Assembly: GCF_017356035.1 (NCBI RefSeq)
Contig: NZ_JAFIQX010000008.1
Location: 62,001-126,000, forward strand
Source of the DNA: Longitalea luteola
GTDB taxonomy: Bacteria; Bacteroidota; Bacteroidia; Chitinophagales; Chitinophagaceae
Reading direction: 5' to 3'
Length of the DNA stretch: 64,000 nt
Below the pieces are notes generated by a model. It had not been told where the DNA came from, searched no databases, and saw nothing but the letters and a program-made list of their open reading frames with translations. Position numbers and translations under genes: made by a program. Each line of letters opens with the position of its first letter. The stretch's first letter is position 1. Positions 48,677-57,357 of this stretch are shown one piece after another.

Positions 48677-50218
48677 CTATAAATAATCGTCGTTTTGTTC
48701 GAGCTGCGGATTCGCATCTATTTCCGTTTGCGGAAATGGCCAGAAATAATTCCTGGGTTCAAAGATCAGCGGAACCCCATTCGGATCTTTCAATGTTGGC
48801 AAAATGACATGGGCGATATTCCATCGTTTCAAATCATTGTACCGTTGGCCTTCCAGCGCCAATTCGATGCGCCGTTCATGCCTGATATAATCTCTTAACT
48901 TTTCTTTAGTATTATATCTTGCCTCATTAACCGGCGGCATATTGATGCCGGGCCTTGCACGCACATCATTGATCGCTTTGTATACCGTAGGATCAGGACC
49001 ACTCACTTCATTTTTTGCTTCTGCATACATCAACAGCACATCCGCATACCGCAAATGAATATAATCCTGGTCAGTGGCGTTGGCCGTCGCCGTGGTAAAA
49101 GGCGCTCTCGACAGGTCCACATATTTCTCCATGGCAAAACCGGAAGCCGGATTGTTGATGCTGGGAACATACTCGGTACCGTTCGGCGCCAGCCATTTTT
49201 CACCCGGCAGTTTAACGGTAAGATCAAGCCGCGGATCGCGGTTGGCGTATGGCATGGACGGGTTATACAATGGTGACTCCGTGATTGGCAGACCATCGGC
49301 AGCCTCGTATTCATCAACCAGGTTTTTATACGGTTGCATGATCGCATAGTGTCCCAGTTCAAGGTCCAACCCATTCAGGTTTCGATGGATCCTTTGTGGC
49401 GCCAGGTATTGCGTACTGAACATGATCTCTGTATTCACGGCAGCATTTGACTGGCCAGCGGTTCTGAACAAGGCAGCGTAATTGTTCGACAAAGCAAATT
49501 TGCCGCTGCTCATTATTTGTTGCAGAACAGGCACCGCTTCACTGAATTTCTGTTGGGTGATTAATACGCGGGCCAGTAATCCTGCTGCACTGCCTTTCAC
49601 TGCATGGCCATTGTATTTTTCATCGGGAAGGTTGTTCATCGCAAAATTCAGGTCTTCTTCTATCAATGCATATACTTCTGCCCGCGGGCTTTTCTCTATC
49701 TGGGATGCTTCGAGGGTGGCAGGTGGTGTTGTATAAATGACTACATCACCGAACGTTTGCACCAGGTCGAAATAAGCCAGCGCCCTTAAAAACCGGACTT
49801 CCGCACTATAGGTATTTCTTTTCTGATCAGTCAAAGGCGCTTTATCAACATTGGCTAGAAAATAGTTACTGGAAGCAATGACGCGGTAGGGCGTGCTGTA
49901 CATTTCAGCCGCTGTTCCCAGTGTTGGCGAGATACCTCCAAACGCTACGGTTGTAATGCCCGAATGAAACGGATTGGCGATCAGGTAGGCATTATCAGTA
50001 AACCCATCGAGGTATACCCGTTCATACCCTAAAAAGTTCTCGTGCAAGCGGGTATACACCCCTGCTACTGCGCTTTGCACATCTGCTTCTGATGCCCAGA
50101 ATATCTCTGTTGACACAGCGTTGAGCGGGTTCTTATCCAGGAACTCTTTTCTACAGGATGTACCTGTTAAAACGATTGCAATTACTATAACCTGATATAT
50201 TAGCTGTATTCTGTTCAT
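48677..50218 (-). CDS. SusD/RagB family nutrient-binding lipoprotein
   Basis: A 513-residue surface lipoprotein. The lipobox is TGTSC (Cys at about 22), followed by KEFLDKNPLNAVSTEIFWASEADVQSAVAGVYTRL, a TPR-like helical body and a C-terminal ARPGINMPPVNEARYNTKEKLRDYIRHERRIELALEGQRYNDLKRW motif typical of SusD. It captures glycans and passes them to the SusC channel, whose gene precedes it by 11 bp. The pair defines this region as a polysaccharide utilisation locus. Confidence 0.95.
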   Translation of the reverse strand: MNRIQLIYQVIVIAIVLTGTSCRKEFLDKNPLNAVSTEIFWASEADVQSAVAGVYTRLHENFLGYERVYLDGFTDNAYLIANPFHSGITTVAFGGISPTLGTAAEMYSTPYRVIASSNYFLANVDKAPLTDQKRNTYSAEVRFLRALAYFDLVQTFGDVVIYTTPPATLEASQIEKSPRAEVYALIEEDLNFAMNNLPDEKYNGHAVKGSAAGLLARVLITQQKFSEAVPVLQQIMSSGKFALSNNYAALFRTAGQSNAAVNTEIMFSTQYLAPQRIHRNLNGLDLELGHYAIMQPYKNLVDEYEAADGLPITESPLYNPSMPYANRDPRLDLTVKLPGEKWLAPNGTEYVPSINNPASGFAMEKYVDLSRAPFTTATANATDQDYIHLRYADVLLMYAEAKNEVSGPDPTVYKAINDVRARPGINMPPVNEARYNTKEKLRDYIRHERRIELALEGQRYNDLKRWNIAHVILPTLKDPNGVPLIFEPRNYFWPFPQTEIDANPQLEQNDDYL

Positions 50219-50229
50219 GGCAATAGCAT

Positions 50230-53200
50230 TTAGAATTTAACATTCAAACCCAGGTTTAATATGCGGGTTTGCGGATACTGACTGAAGTTAGTAGTAGGAC
50301 TGTTCTCGGCTGTTGAAAAATTAGCCCGTTCAGGATCACCGTTCTTGAAATCGGTCCAGGTAACCAGGTTGTCTGCCGACACATACAGCATTACGTCCTT
50401 TACTTTTAACCTCGACATCAATGGCCTGGGGAATGTATAGGAAAGTGTTACGTTCTTCAATCGCAAATAAGATGCATCGCGCAGAAAATACGTGGAGCCA
50501 TTATAATTGTTCATGTGTGGGTAGTCCTTGATGTAAATAGCCGGCATGGACTGGCTTTTGTTTTCCGGCGTCCACGCATTGCGCCATTCTGTTGTAGGCG
50601 GTGTTCCCTGCATAAAAGGATCGACGCCCCAGTTAATGACCCGGCTCTTCACTCCTTGCACGCCCTGGAAGAAGAAAGTTAGTCCGAAACCTTTATAATC
50701 AACATTTCCTCCAAAGGAATATGTATAATCAGGATAAGCACCTTTCACGATCACGCGGTCTTCCGGTGTTATCCGCCCGTCGGGTTTTCCATCGGGGCCG
50801 TTTACATCTCTCATTTTTATATCGCCTGGCTTAAGTCCGGTATTGGTGAGACTGTGCGGTAATGGCGTTTCTCCTTCCTGCACGATACCATCCCAGAGAT
50901 AGAGATAGTAGGAATTGTAAGGAGCACCCACCTGTACGGTAGTCGTTCCAAAACTGGGTATACGCACTTCCAGCACTTCGTTCCTTGCTGTGCTAAGGAT
51001 ACCATTGAGGCCATAGGAAACCTGGCCGATCCTGTTTTGATGCGTCAAAGCCAACTCGATACCGCGGTTACGCATTCTACCGTTGTTAATGGTGGGTGCG
51101 TTCATCCCGATACTTGCAGGTATCAGGGGCGTTGCCAGGATGTCGTAGGTATATTTATTGAACCAATCGAACGTTACGCCAACCAACCCTTTTTGTATGA
51201 CCAGGTCAAAACCCAGGTCGAACACGCGGGTAGATTCCCATTGCAGACTTATATCACGGAAGGTGTTATTGACAGCACCCTGCACAGCCGGCTGGTTACC
51301 GAAAGGATACAGCACATTGTTGATCGTAAGCACATTCTGGTACAAATAAGTTCCGATATCCTGGTTACCCAATACGCCATAAGAACCTCTTAACTTAAGA
51401 TCTGTTAACCAGTAGAATTTGTCCTGCAGGAAATTTTCGCGGGAGATCATCCAGCCTGCCGATACAGAAGGGAACAAGCCCCAGCGATAGTCAGGATGCA
51501 CTTTGGAAGTACCATCATATCGCAAATTGCCTTCGAGGAAATACTTGCCCTGGTAGTCATAATTGACGCGGCCAAACCAGGATCGTAATCCCCACTCCTG
51601 TGGATTAACATTTCCCGGCAGCCGGGGATGGCTGAAATATAATGATTCATTAGTGGCGTTATAACCGGTGAGGTCGGTCAATGCCTGTGACACAGTATTG
51701 ATGCGCCGGCCGCGCAAGCCCTGGTTGCTTTGAGACACCTGCTCATAACCAGCCAGTGCTTTGATACTGTGATCGCCGATTTGCGTATTGTAAGTAAGTG
51801 TTGAATAAATGGTAGGTTGTAACAGTTTTGAATACTGATCTGTTACACCCGGGATATCAGGACCAAAAGAAAACCTCGCATAATCACCATTTGCCGCTCT
51901 TTCCTGCAGCACATATGAGTCGTAATTATGCTGGTACATTTTATAATACTCATCCACATAGTTTATGGCTGCCTTGGATGACCATACCAGGTTCTTCAAT
52001 ATCTTTATGTCAACAAACGCCTGACCGTTCAGGTTATATTCTTTGGTATTCTGCCAGCCCATTTCATACATTTCCTGCGGATTGCGGTTGCGGCCTTCCA
52101 CCGTATAGGCGCGTGATACAATGCGGCCGCTGCCATCAGGTAAGAAGGGACCATACAAGGGACCTGCCGCATAAATAGCCAGCATCATGTTCTCGCCGGT
52201 GAATGGCGGATCCTGCCTGTTCTTATATGTGGCGTTGATTATAGTACCAACTGTGATGGCTTTGGTGAGCTGCGTGGAATAATTGATCAGACTATTATAC
52301 CTCTTAAAATTATAACCGGGCAGCAAAGCATTCTGATCGAGATATGACATTGAAATATTGAATGTGCTTTTTTCACTTCCGCCAGACACGGACAGGTTGT
52401 GATTGTGCACCAATGCGGGCCGTACATAGTGATCGATATAATTGAAACTGGGATATTCGTCAGATGGCGTCCTGTATTTTTCAATTTCAGCCTGCGGATA
52501 TTTAACCGGAACACCATTCGTTCTGCCGGCATCAATGGCTGCATTGTACAGCTCCATGTATTCAGCTGAATTGGTGATTAGATCGGGTAAACGCGTAGCA
52601 GAATGCCGGGCCACATTCACCCGGTAATTGAACAGGGTCTCCCCTTTCTTCCCTTTTTTTGTGGTGATGAGAATTACGCCATTGGCCGCTCTTGCGCCGT
52701 AAATAGAAGCGGAGGCGGCATCTTTTAACACAGTAGCGTTCTCAATATCGTCAGGAGAAAGATTGTTCAGGGAACCTGGCACACCATCGATGAGCACCAA
52801 TGGTGTATTGCTGCCGGTGAAAGAACTGCGGCCACGTATCAGTAATGAGTTGCCATCTCTTCCCGGTTCTGCGGTATTTTGATTTACGGTTAACCCCGGT
52901 AAGCGTCCCTGTAAAAGGTTAACGGAATTAGGCGCCGGCCGTTCGGTAAGTGTATTGCCGCTCACGGTGGCAACAGCGCCTGTAACATTCGCGCGTTTTT
53001 GTGTACCATAGCCAATGACTACCACATCTTCCAATGCAGCCTCTGCCGGTCTTAATTGAACCCGGATCGAGGTTGACGTATCAATGTTCACTTCCTGTGT
53101 TTCCATACCAGCATAAGAAAAGACAAGCACTTTAACGCCGGCAGGCATTTCTATCGAAAAAACACCTGCAGCATTTGTCTGGGTAATTCTTTGCGTGCCT

Positions 53201-53376
53201 TTTGCTGTGACTGTTACTCCTGGCAATGGTTGATCCTTATCATCAGTGACTGTACCGGTAATGGGAACAGCCTGATAAAGGCCATTGTTGTGGTCAAATG
53301 TTCGATCGCGGGGAATGGAATAGACGGGGGAATAAGCTAGCAGGCTTATCCCGAGGGAAAGCAAAACCAGTTTCAT
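50230..53376 (-). CDS. SusC/RagA family TonB-linked outer-membrane protein
   Basis: A 1048-residue glycan importer with a signal peptide, a carboxypeptidase-D-like domain (ITGTVTDDKDQPLPGVTVTAKGTQ), the SusC plug box (LIDGVPGSLNNLSPDDIENATVLKDAASASIYGARAANGVILITTKKG) and a large barrel. The ATG at 53376 is used; the TTG three codons upstream is unlikely. A good Bacteroidota promoter lies 73-103 bp upstream. It is the partner of the SusD gene that follows by 11 bp. Confidence 0.95.
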   Translation of the reverse strand: MKLVLLSLGISLLAYSPVYSIPRDRTFDHNNGLYQAVPITGTVTDDKDQPLPGVTVTAKGTQRITQTNAAGVFSIEMPAGVKVLVFSYAGMETQEVNIDTSTSIRVQLRPAEAALEDVVVIGYGTQKRANVTGAVATVSGNTLTERPAPNSVNLLQGRLPGLTVNQNTAEPGRDGNSLLIRGRSSFTGSNTPLVLIDGVPGSLNNLSPDDIENATVLKDAASASIYGARAANGVILITTKKGKKGETLFNYRVNVARHSATRLPDLITNSAEYMELYNAAIDAGRTNGVPVKYPQAEIEKYRTPSDEYPSFNYIDHYVRPALVHNHNLSVSGGSEKSTFNISMSYLDQNALLPGYNFKRYNSLINYSTQLTKAITVGTIINATYKNRQDPPFTGENMMLAIYAAGPLYGPFLPDGSGRIVSRAYTVEGRNRNPQEMYEMGWQNTKEYNLNGQAFVDIKILKNLVWSSKAAINYVDEYYKMYQHNYDSYVLQERAANGDYARFSFGPDIPGVTDQYSKLLQPTIYSTLTYNTQIGDHSIKALAGYEQVSQSNQGLRGRRINTVSQALTDLTGYNATNESLYFSHPRLPGNVNPQEWGLRSWFGRVNYDYQGKYFLEGNLRYDGTSKVHPDYRWGLFPSVSAGWMISRENFLQDKFYWLTDLKLRGSYGVLGNQDIGTYLYQNVLTINNVLYPFGNQPAVQGAVNNTFRDISLQWESTRVFDLGFDLVIQKGLVGVTFDWFNKYTYDILATPLIPASIGMNAPTINNGRMRNRGIELALTHQNRIGQVSYGLNGILSTARNEVLEVRIPSFGTTTVQVGAPYNSYYLYLWDGIVQEGETPLPHSLTNTGLKPGDIKMRDVNGPDGKPDGRITPEDRVIVKGAYPDYTYSFGGNVDYKGFGLTFFFQGVQGVKSRVINWGVDPFMQGTPPTTEWRNAWTPENKSQSMPAIYIKDYPHMNNYNGSTYFLRDASYLRLKNVTLSYTFPRPLMSRLKVKDVMLYVSADNLVTWTDFKNGDPERANFSTAENSPTTNFSQYPQTRILNLGLNVKF

Positions 53377-53691
53377 ACGTTGCAATCGTTTAGATTAATA
53401 AATGGCTAGGATACGTAAAAGGGGTTGCCGGAAGAATAGTTGTGTATCCAAATCTAGCTTTATCAATAACAGAAAACAATTACACATTTCACTATAATGA
53501 TGGAATTTTTTACTATTTATAAAAAATAAGATTTTCCATCTGTTACACATTGGGCAATGAGCAATGGCCAATCGGCAATGGGCAAATGGCAAAGTTCAAA
53601 CTTCAAAACGCTGTTACCCGATTACCTAATAATTAACTCAATAACTCAATAACTGAATAACTTAACAACTGAACAACTCAATAACTGAAAA
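53377..53691. repeat. Gap with promoter and two arrays (7-bp and 8-bp)
   Basis: The gap between the SBF transporter gene and SusC holds the susC promoter, a 7-bp array GGCAATG/AGCAATG/GCCAATC at about 53551-53592 and an 8-bp array CAATAACT/GAATAACT/TAACAACT at 53628-53690. No gene is supported. Confidence 0.75.
53449..53479 (-). promoter_or_regulatory. Putative promoter of susCD
   Basis: On the minus strand TTG at 53479-53477 lies 20 bases upstream of TAGATTTG at 53456-53449, an exact match to the Bacteroidota -7 consensus TAnnTTTG with a -33 TTG. The predicted leader before the SusC ATG is about 65 bases. Confidence 0.65.
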
Positions 53692-55038
53692 TTAACTCGT
53701 CAGCTCTTTCACGCCATCAACTTCCTGTTTTACGCCCGACACTGAATTTTCGATAGTTGCTTTGTCATCATTAACAGGCCGCCTGCGCCAATAATTAGCG
53801 AGGATGGAACCGGCGATATTCATCCATGGACTGAACACGGCTGCAGGTAAACCCAGCGTGCCTAATTTGCCCATGCTGGCGGCAATACCGGAAGCCATGC
53901 CGGCATTTTGCAGGCCCACTTCAAATGCCACGGTGCGGGCAGAATTTTTATCGAGCCGGAACAAACGGCCCAACCAATAACCAAAAAAGAAACCAGCGGC
54001 GTTATGAATGACTGAACAAATGAATAATAACCAGCCTGTTCTTAATAAATTCTCATGCCCTGCTGCGGTGGTAACAGTGGTAAAATAAATGATACCGAAC
54101 ATGGAGCAATATGGCATGATCGTATCGAGCTTCGTAAAAGTTTTCGCCAACAGATGATACAATACACCTGCAACAATTGCGCCCAGCAAAAAGCCAAATA
54201 TTTCCAATGATTGAAGCAGCGATTGAGCAGTAATATGAGTAGCTAAATAATTCCACCAGCCTAATGGCAGCGCCGCGAGCCAGCATGCCGCGATGATGAA
54301 CAACAAACTTACCACCCGCACACCACGGGGCGAAGCGCCTTTCAAAAAATCGTGCAGCAAGGCGGCGCCAATGGGTACGATAACAATTTTGATGATCTCC
54401 ATCATCATGTGGATCACTTTCACCTCCACTAATGTTCCGGCCAGTAGTTTCATTAACAAGGGCGTAAAAAAGGGCGCCGCCATCGTAGCCATGGCTGTAA
54501 CCACTACCGACAATACGAGATTGGCGCGGGCGAGATACACCATTACGTTAGAGGCAAGTCCGCTCGAAGTAGACCCGATAAGGATGATGCCGGCAGCGAT
54601 CTCCGGTTCAAAGTGAAAGATGCGCGTAAGCAGAAAACCCATCAGCGGCATTACTGAAAAATGACACAGTAAACCGATAGCTACCCCCTTGCCGGTTTTA
54701 GATACAGCGGTAAAATCTTCCAGCTTCATTTGTATACCCATGCCAAACATCACCAACTGAATAATGACGAGCATTAACCATTTGTTCCGCAGATCGATCG
54801 ATCCCCAGTTGGTGAAGGAAGCAGGATACAGCATGCCTGCCACCACCGCTGCAATGATCCAGGCGGTATATTGATATCCCTTTAATGCCGGTATGGCTCC
54901 CAAACCGATCGCCATACATACAGCAGCGCTTATGGCTGCCGGTTTATACAAACCCGGCTGCTGCATAATGATACCGATCAGCAGAACGATCAATGCAATG
55001 ATACCGGTCACTAGAAATATCTGGGATACCTTTTTCAT
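53692..55038 (-). CDS. SBF/BASS-family sodium-coupled transporter
   Basis: A 448-residue inner-membrane protein of the bile acid:sodium symporter family. About ten hydrophobic helices are visible and the conserved SBF segments are present: FGMGIQMKLEDF, GSTSSGLASNVMVYLARAN and the FEVGLQNAGMASGIA helix. Relatives move organic acids with sodium; this one probably imports an acid sugar or keto acid used by the neighbouring enzymes. It lies between the racemase-like gene and susC on the same strand, so it is likely co-regulated. Confidence 0.9.
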   Translation of the reverse strand: MKKVSQIFLVTGIIALIVLLIGIIMQQPGLYKPAAISAAVCMAIGLGAIPALKGYQYTAWIIAAVVAGMLYPASFTNWGSIDLRNKWLMLVIIQLVMFGMGIQMKLEDFTAVSKTGKGVAIGLLCHFSVMPLMGFLLTRIFHFEPEIAAGIILIGSTSSGLASNVMVYLARANLVLSVVVTAMATMAAPFFTPLLMKLLAGTLVEVKVIHMMMEIIKIVIVPIGAALLHDFLKGASPRGVRVVSLLFIIAACWLAALPLGWWNYLATHITAQSLLQSLEIFGFLLGAIVAGVLYHLLAKTFTKLDTIMPYCSMFGIIYFTTVTTAAGHENLLRTGWLLFICSVIHNAAGFFFGYWLGRLFRLDKNSARTVAFEVGLQNAGMASGIAASMGKLGTLGLPAAVFSPWMNIAGSILANYWRRRPVNDDKATIENSVSGVKQEVDGVKELTS

Positions 55039-55057
55039 ATGGTAATTTTTTTGGAGG

Positions 55058-55148
55058 AGCTAGTGGCTAGTGGAAAATGGCTAGTAGGACCTTTATTGGC
55101 AACCCGCCACTTTTTTTAACTCCTGTATTTCCCTACTAGCCACTAGCT
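55058..55148. repeat. Inverted repeat AGCTAGTGGCTAG / CTAGCCACTAGCT
   Basis: The arms at 55058-55088 and 55132-55148 are close reverse complements (7-bp unit CTAGTGG). They lie between the SBF transporter and racemase-like gene. Confidence 0.75.
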
Positions 55149-55184
55149 ATTAACCACTCGCCTTTTTGCCAGGCTTCCTGCCAG

Positions 55185-55847
55185 CTATTTTAATATGGAA
55201 GCAATATGTTGAACCGCAATTCCCGGACTAGCCAGAATAGGCACTTTTTTATCTTCAGGAGCCAGGTTATCAGCTACCCGGGCCATAGAGGCCTGCGCCA
55301 GTACGATCACATCGGTTTTGGCCGATAATTCGCGCAGCGCTTTTGCTACCATGGTATCATGCTTCTCCGCATCACCGCTCATCAATGCGTCAAATGCGCC
55401 TTCGCACAATACGGCTTCCAACTCTATGGTTTTACCAGCTGCCGCCGCTCTGCGTTTTACCAGGTCACTGGTGGGCTGCAGGGTGGTTGACAAGGTAGCG
55501 ATCACACCGATGCGTTTACCGGTGCGCACTGCCTGATCTGCCATCGGCTGATCAACCCGTAACACCGGCACATTGGTTAACTCAGCGGCTGCTTCTACGG
55601 CGGCGCCGATGGAAGAACAGGTAACCAGGATGAAATCGGCGCCTGCCAATTCCGCCGATCCAACATAGTTCACCACCCGTCGTGCAGTAGTGGGTGTTAA
55701 TTCGCCGCAAGCGATCGTATTTTTGATAAGACTGTCGTCAACAATGTTAAATACCTTTACCTGAGGTAAATACTGACTGCACAATTGCTGGAACATAGGC
55801 ACCAACGTTGCTGATGTGTGAATAAGCCCTAATGTTTTTTGTTGCAT
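55185..55847 (-). CDS. Asp/Glu racemase-superfamily protein
   Basis: A 220-residue enzyme of the aspartate/glutamate/hydantoin racemase superfamily. The first catalytic cysteine is in ILVTCSSIGAA and the second in VLCEGAFDALM, both with the right context. I use the ATG at 55847 (MQQKTLGLIHTSATL); a TTG ten codons upstream is unlikely. Such enzymes racemise or isomerise amino acids, hydantoins or malonates. Here it is encoded 30 bp after a DUF1537 kinase and among sugar genes, so a sugar-acid isomerase or decarboxylase role is more likely than amino acid racemisation (inference). Confidence 0.8.
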   Translation of the reverse strand: MQQKTLGLIHTSATLVPMFQQLCSQYLPQVKVFNIVDDSLIKNTIACGELTPTTARRVVNYVGSAELAGADFILVTCSSIGAAVEAAAELTNVPVLRVDQPMADQAVRTGKRIGVIATLSTTLQPTSDLVKRRAAAAGKTIELEAVLCEGAFDALMSGDAEKHDTMVAKALRELSAKTDVIVLAQASMARVADNLAPEDKKVPILASPGIAVQHIASILK

Positions 55848-55877
55848 GTTTATTCTGTTTACGTCTTTTACGTTCAA

Positions 55878-57215
55878 TTAAATCAAACTGCCTTTCATCA
55901 ATACTTCAAAATAATCCTCACCACCAACTTGTCCACCCTTGAAATTCACTTCCAGTGCATTTACCGGCGAACCCGGCGCTGTTGCTCTACATAAAGGCGC
56001 ACCAGGCACGAGGGGGGCGATCATTTCCACCGCTTCGATACCCATCGCCCGCGCTGCATAACTGCTGGTATCACCACCGGCGATCACGATCCGTTGCAGG
56101 GTTGAGCGGGCCGCTGCATCCCGGGCAATATTGCCTAATGCCGTACCTAACTGAGCTGCGGGTAAGTTAGCAGTTTGTTGTTGTGCTGCGCCGCCGGTAT
56201 GTACAATAACATGTTTGCCCTTATTCAAACTATCAACGGCTTTGCCGACCGATGCATGAATAGATTGATCGTCGTTGTTGCAGATGGCAGCGGCGTCGAT
56301 CAAAAGATCTTCAAATCCTTTTGCTTTTGCATATTTGATCTGGGCGGCCGTTATCGGCGAACAGCTTCCAACGATCACCAGCAAAGGTTCCGCTTTACCG
56401 GGATGATCCCAGGATGTTACCGGCTGCAATATATTCGCTGCATTCCAGTATTGCCCCAGGGCCATTTCAACGCCTGAAGAGCCGACAGAGAACAAGGCAC
56501 CTGCATTGGCCTGCTCATCCATCAATTCACCAATGCGTAACAATTGTTCCTGGTATAATGCATCGAACAATACAACATCAAAGCCCTGTAACACCTGCTG
56601 CTCCCATTCATTCCTGATGGCGTCGATGGAAGCTGATACCTGGATGATATCGACCAGTCCTGTTCGCTTGCTCGTTTGCTTTGACAAATGCAGCCGCAGA
56701 TCACTTTCATCGGCAGGCGTTACCGGGTGCCGGCTCATCGATGGATGGCGGTCGAGCCGGTAAATCTTACCATTGCTGCCGATGCCCATGCGGGCGAACA
56801 AATTGCCAAACATACAATAGCGGCCCAATACCGGCGCAGCTACCAGCAATGGCACTGCTCTATTCTTAAAAACGGCACTGCCGCAATCAATCGCCTTTCC
56901 GATACTTCCTATCGTGGGCGAAGAATCAAAAGTGGAACAAACTTTATAATGCACATGGCGGGCGCCTGTCTCCTTTAATTTTTCGAATGCAGGCAACAGG
57001 GTCAATTCCATGTCTGCAGGCGGCATAGCGCGGGTTTTACCGGCTACGCCAAATGCATTCAAACCCGGATATTTTTTCAATTGCTCAGCCGCAGGTGGTT
57101 CTATGAACAAGGCGGTCTTTGCCCCTGCCCTGCTGAGAAATTCCAAAGCATCGGTGGAACCGGTGAAGTCGTCACCGTAAAAAGCGAGAAGTATGTTGTT
57201 ATCGCCTGAACTCAT
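55878..57215 (-). CDS. DUF1537 four-carbon acid-sugar kinase-like protein
   Basis: A 445-residue kinase of the DUF1537/OtnK family. The N-terminal substrate domain shows FYGDDFTGSTDALEFL and KVCSTFDSSPTIGSIG; the C-terminal nucleotide domain shows VAGGDTSSYAARAMGIEAVEM. Family members phosphorylate D-threonate, D-erythronate or 3-oxo-isoapionate. The RuBisCO-like gene directly upstream favours the last (OiaK-like) role. It is the gene between the RuBisCO-like and racemase-like genes. Confidence 0.9.
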   Translation of the reverse strand: MSSGDNNILLAFYGDDFTGSTDALEFLSRAGAKTALFIEPPAAEQLKKYPGLNAFGVAGKTRAMPPADMELTLLPAFEKLKETGARHVHYKVCSTFDSSPTIGSIGKAIDCGSAVFKNRAVPLLVAAPVLGRYCMFGNLFARMGIGSNGKIYRLDRHPSMSRHPVTPADESDLRLHLSKQTSKRTGLVDIIQVSASIDAIRNEWEQQVLQGFDVVLFDALYQEQLLRIGELMDEQANAGALFSVGSSGVEMALGQYWNAANILQPVTSWDHPGKAEPLLVIVGSCSPITAAQIKYAKAKGFEDLLIDAAAICNNDDQSIHASVGKAVDSLNKGKHVIVHTGGAAQQQTANLPAAQLGTALGNIARDAAARSTLQRIVIAGGDTSSYAARAMGIEAVEMIAPLVPGAPLCRATAPGSPVNALEVNFKGGQVGGEDYFEVLMKGSLI

Positions 57216-57260
57216 TTATTGTAAATCGGTCAATTATAATTACTCGTTACAAACGGCGTG

Positions 57261-57356
57261 TTTCAGGTTACAAGGTACAGGTTACAGGGTTTTATCTTTT
57301 AGAAGACGAACCCTTAATAATACCTCCTGAAACCTGCAACCTGGAACCTGTAACCG
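57261..57356. repeat. Inverted heptad repeat of the GGTTACA family
   Basis: TTTCAGGTTACAAGGTACAGG on the left and CCTGCAACCTGGAACCTGTA on the right are inverted heptad words. They fill the gap between the RuBisCO-like gene and the kinase. Confidence 0.8.
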
Positions 57357-57357
57357 C

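Noticed and set aside
53395-53592. 65-codon minus-strand frame upstream of SusC
   Set aside because: It covers the susC promoter and a GGCAATG array and has no family match.
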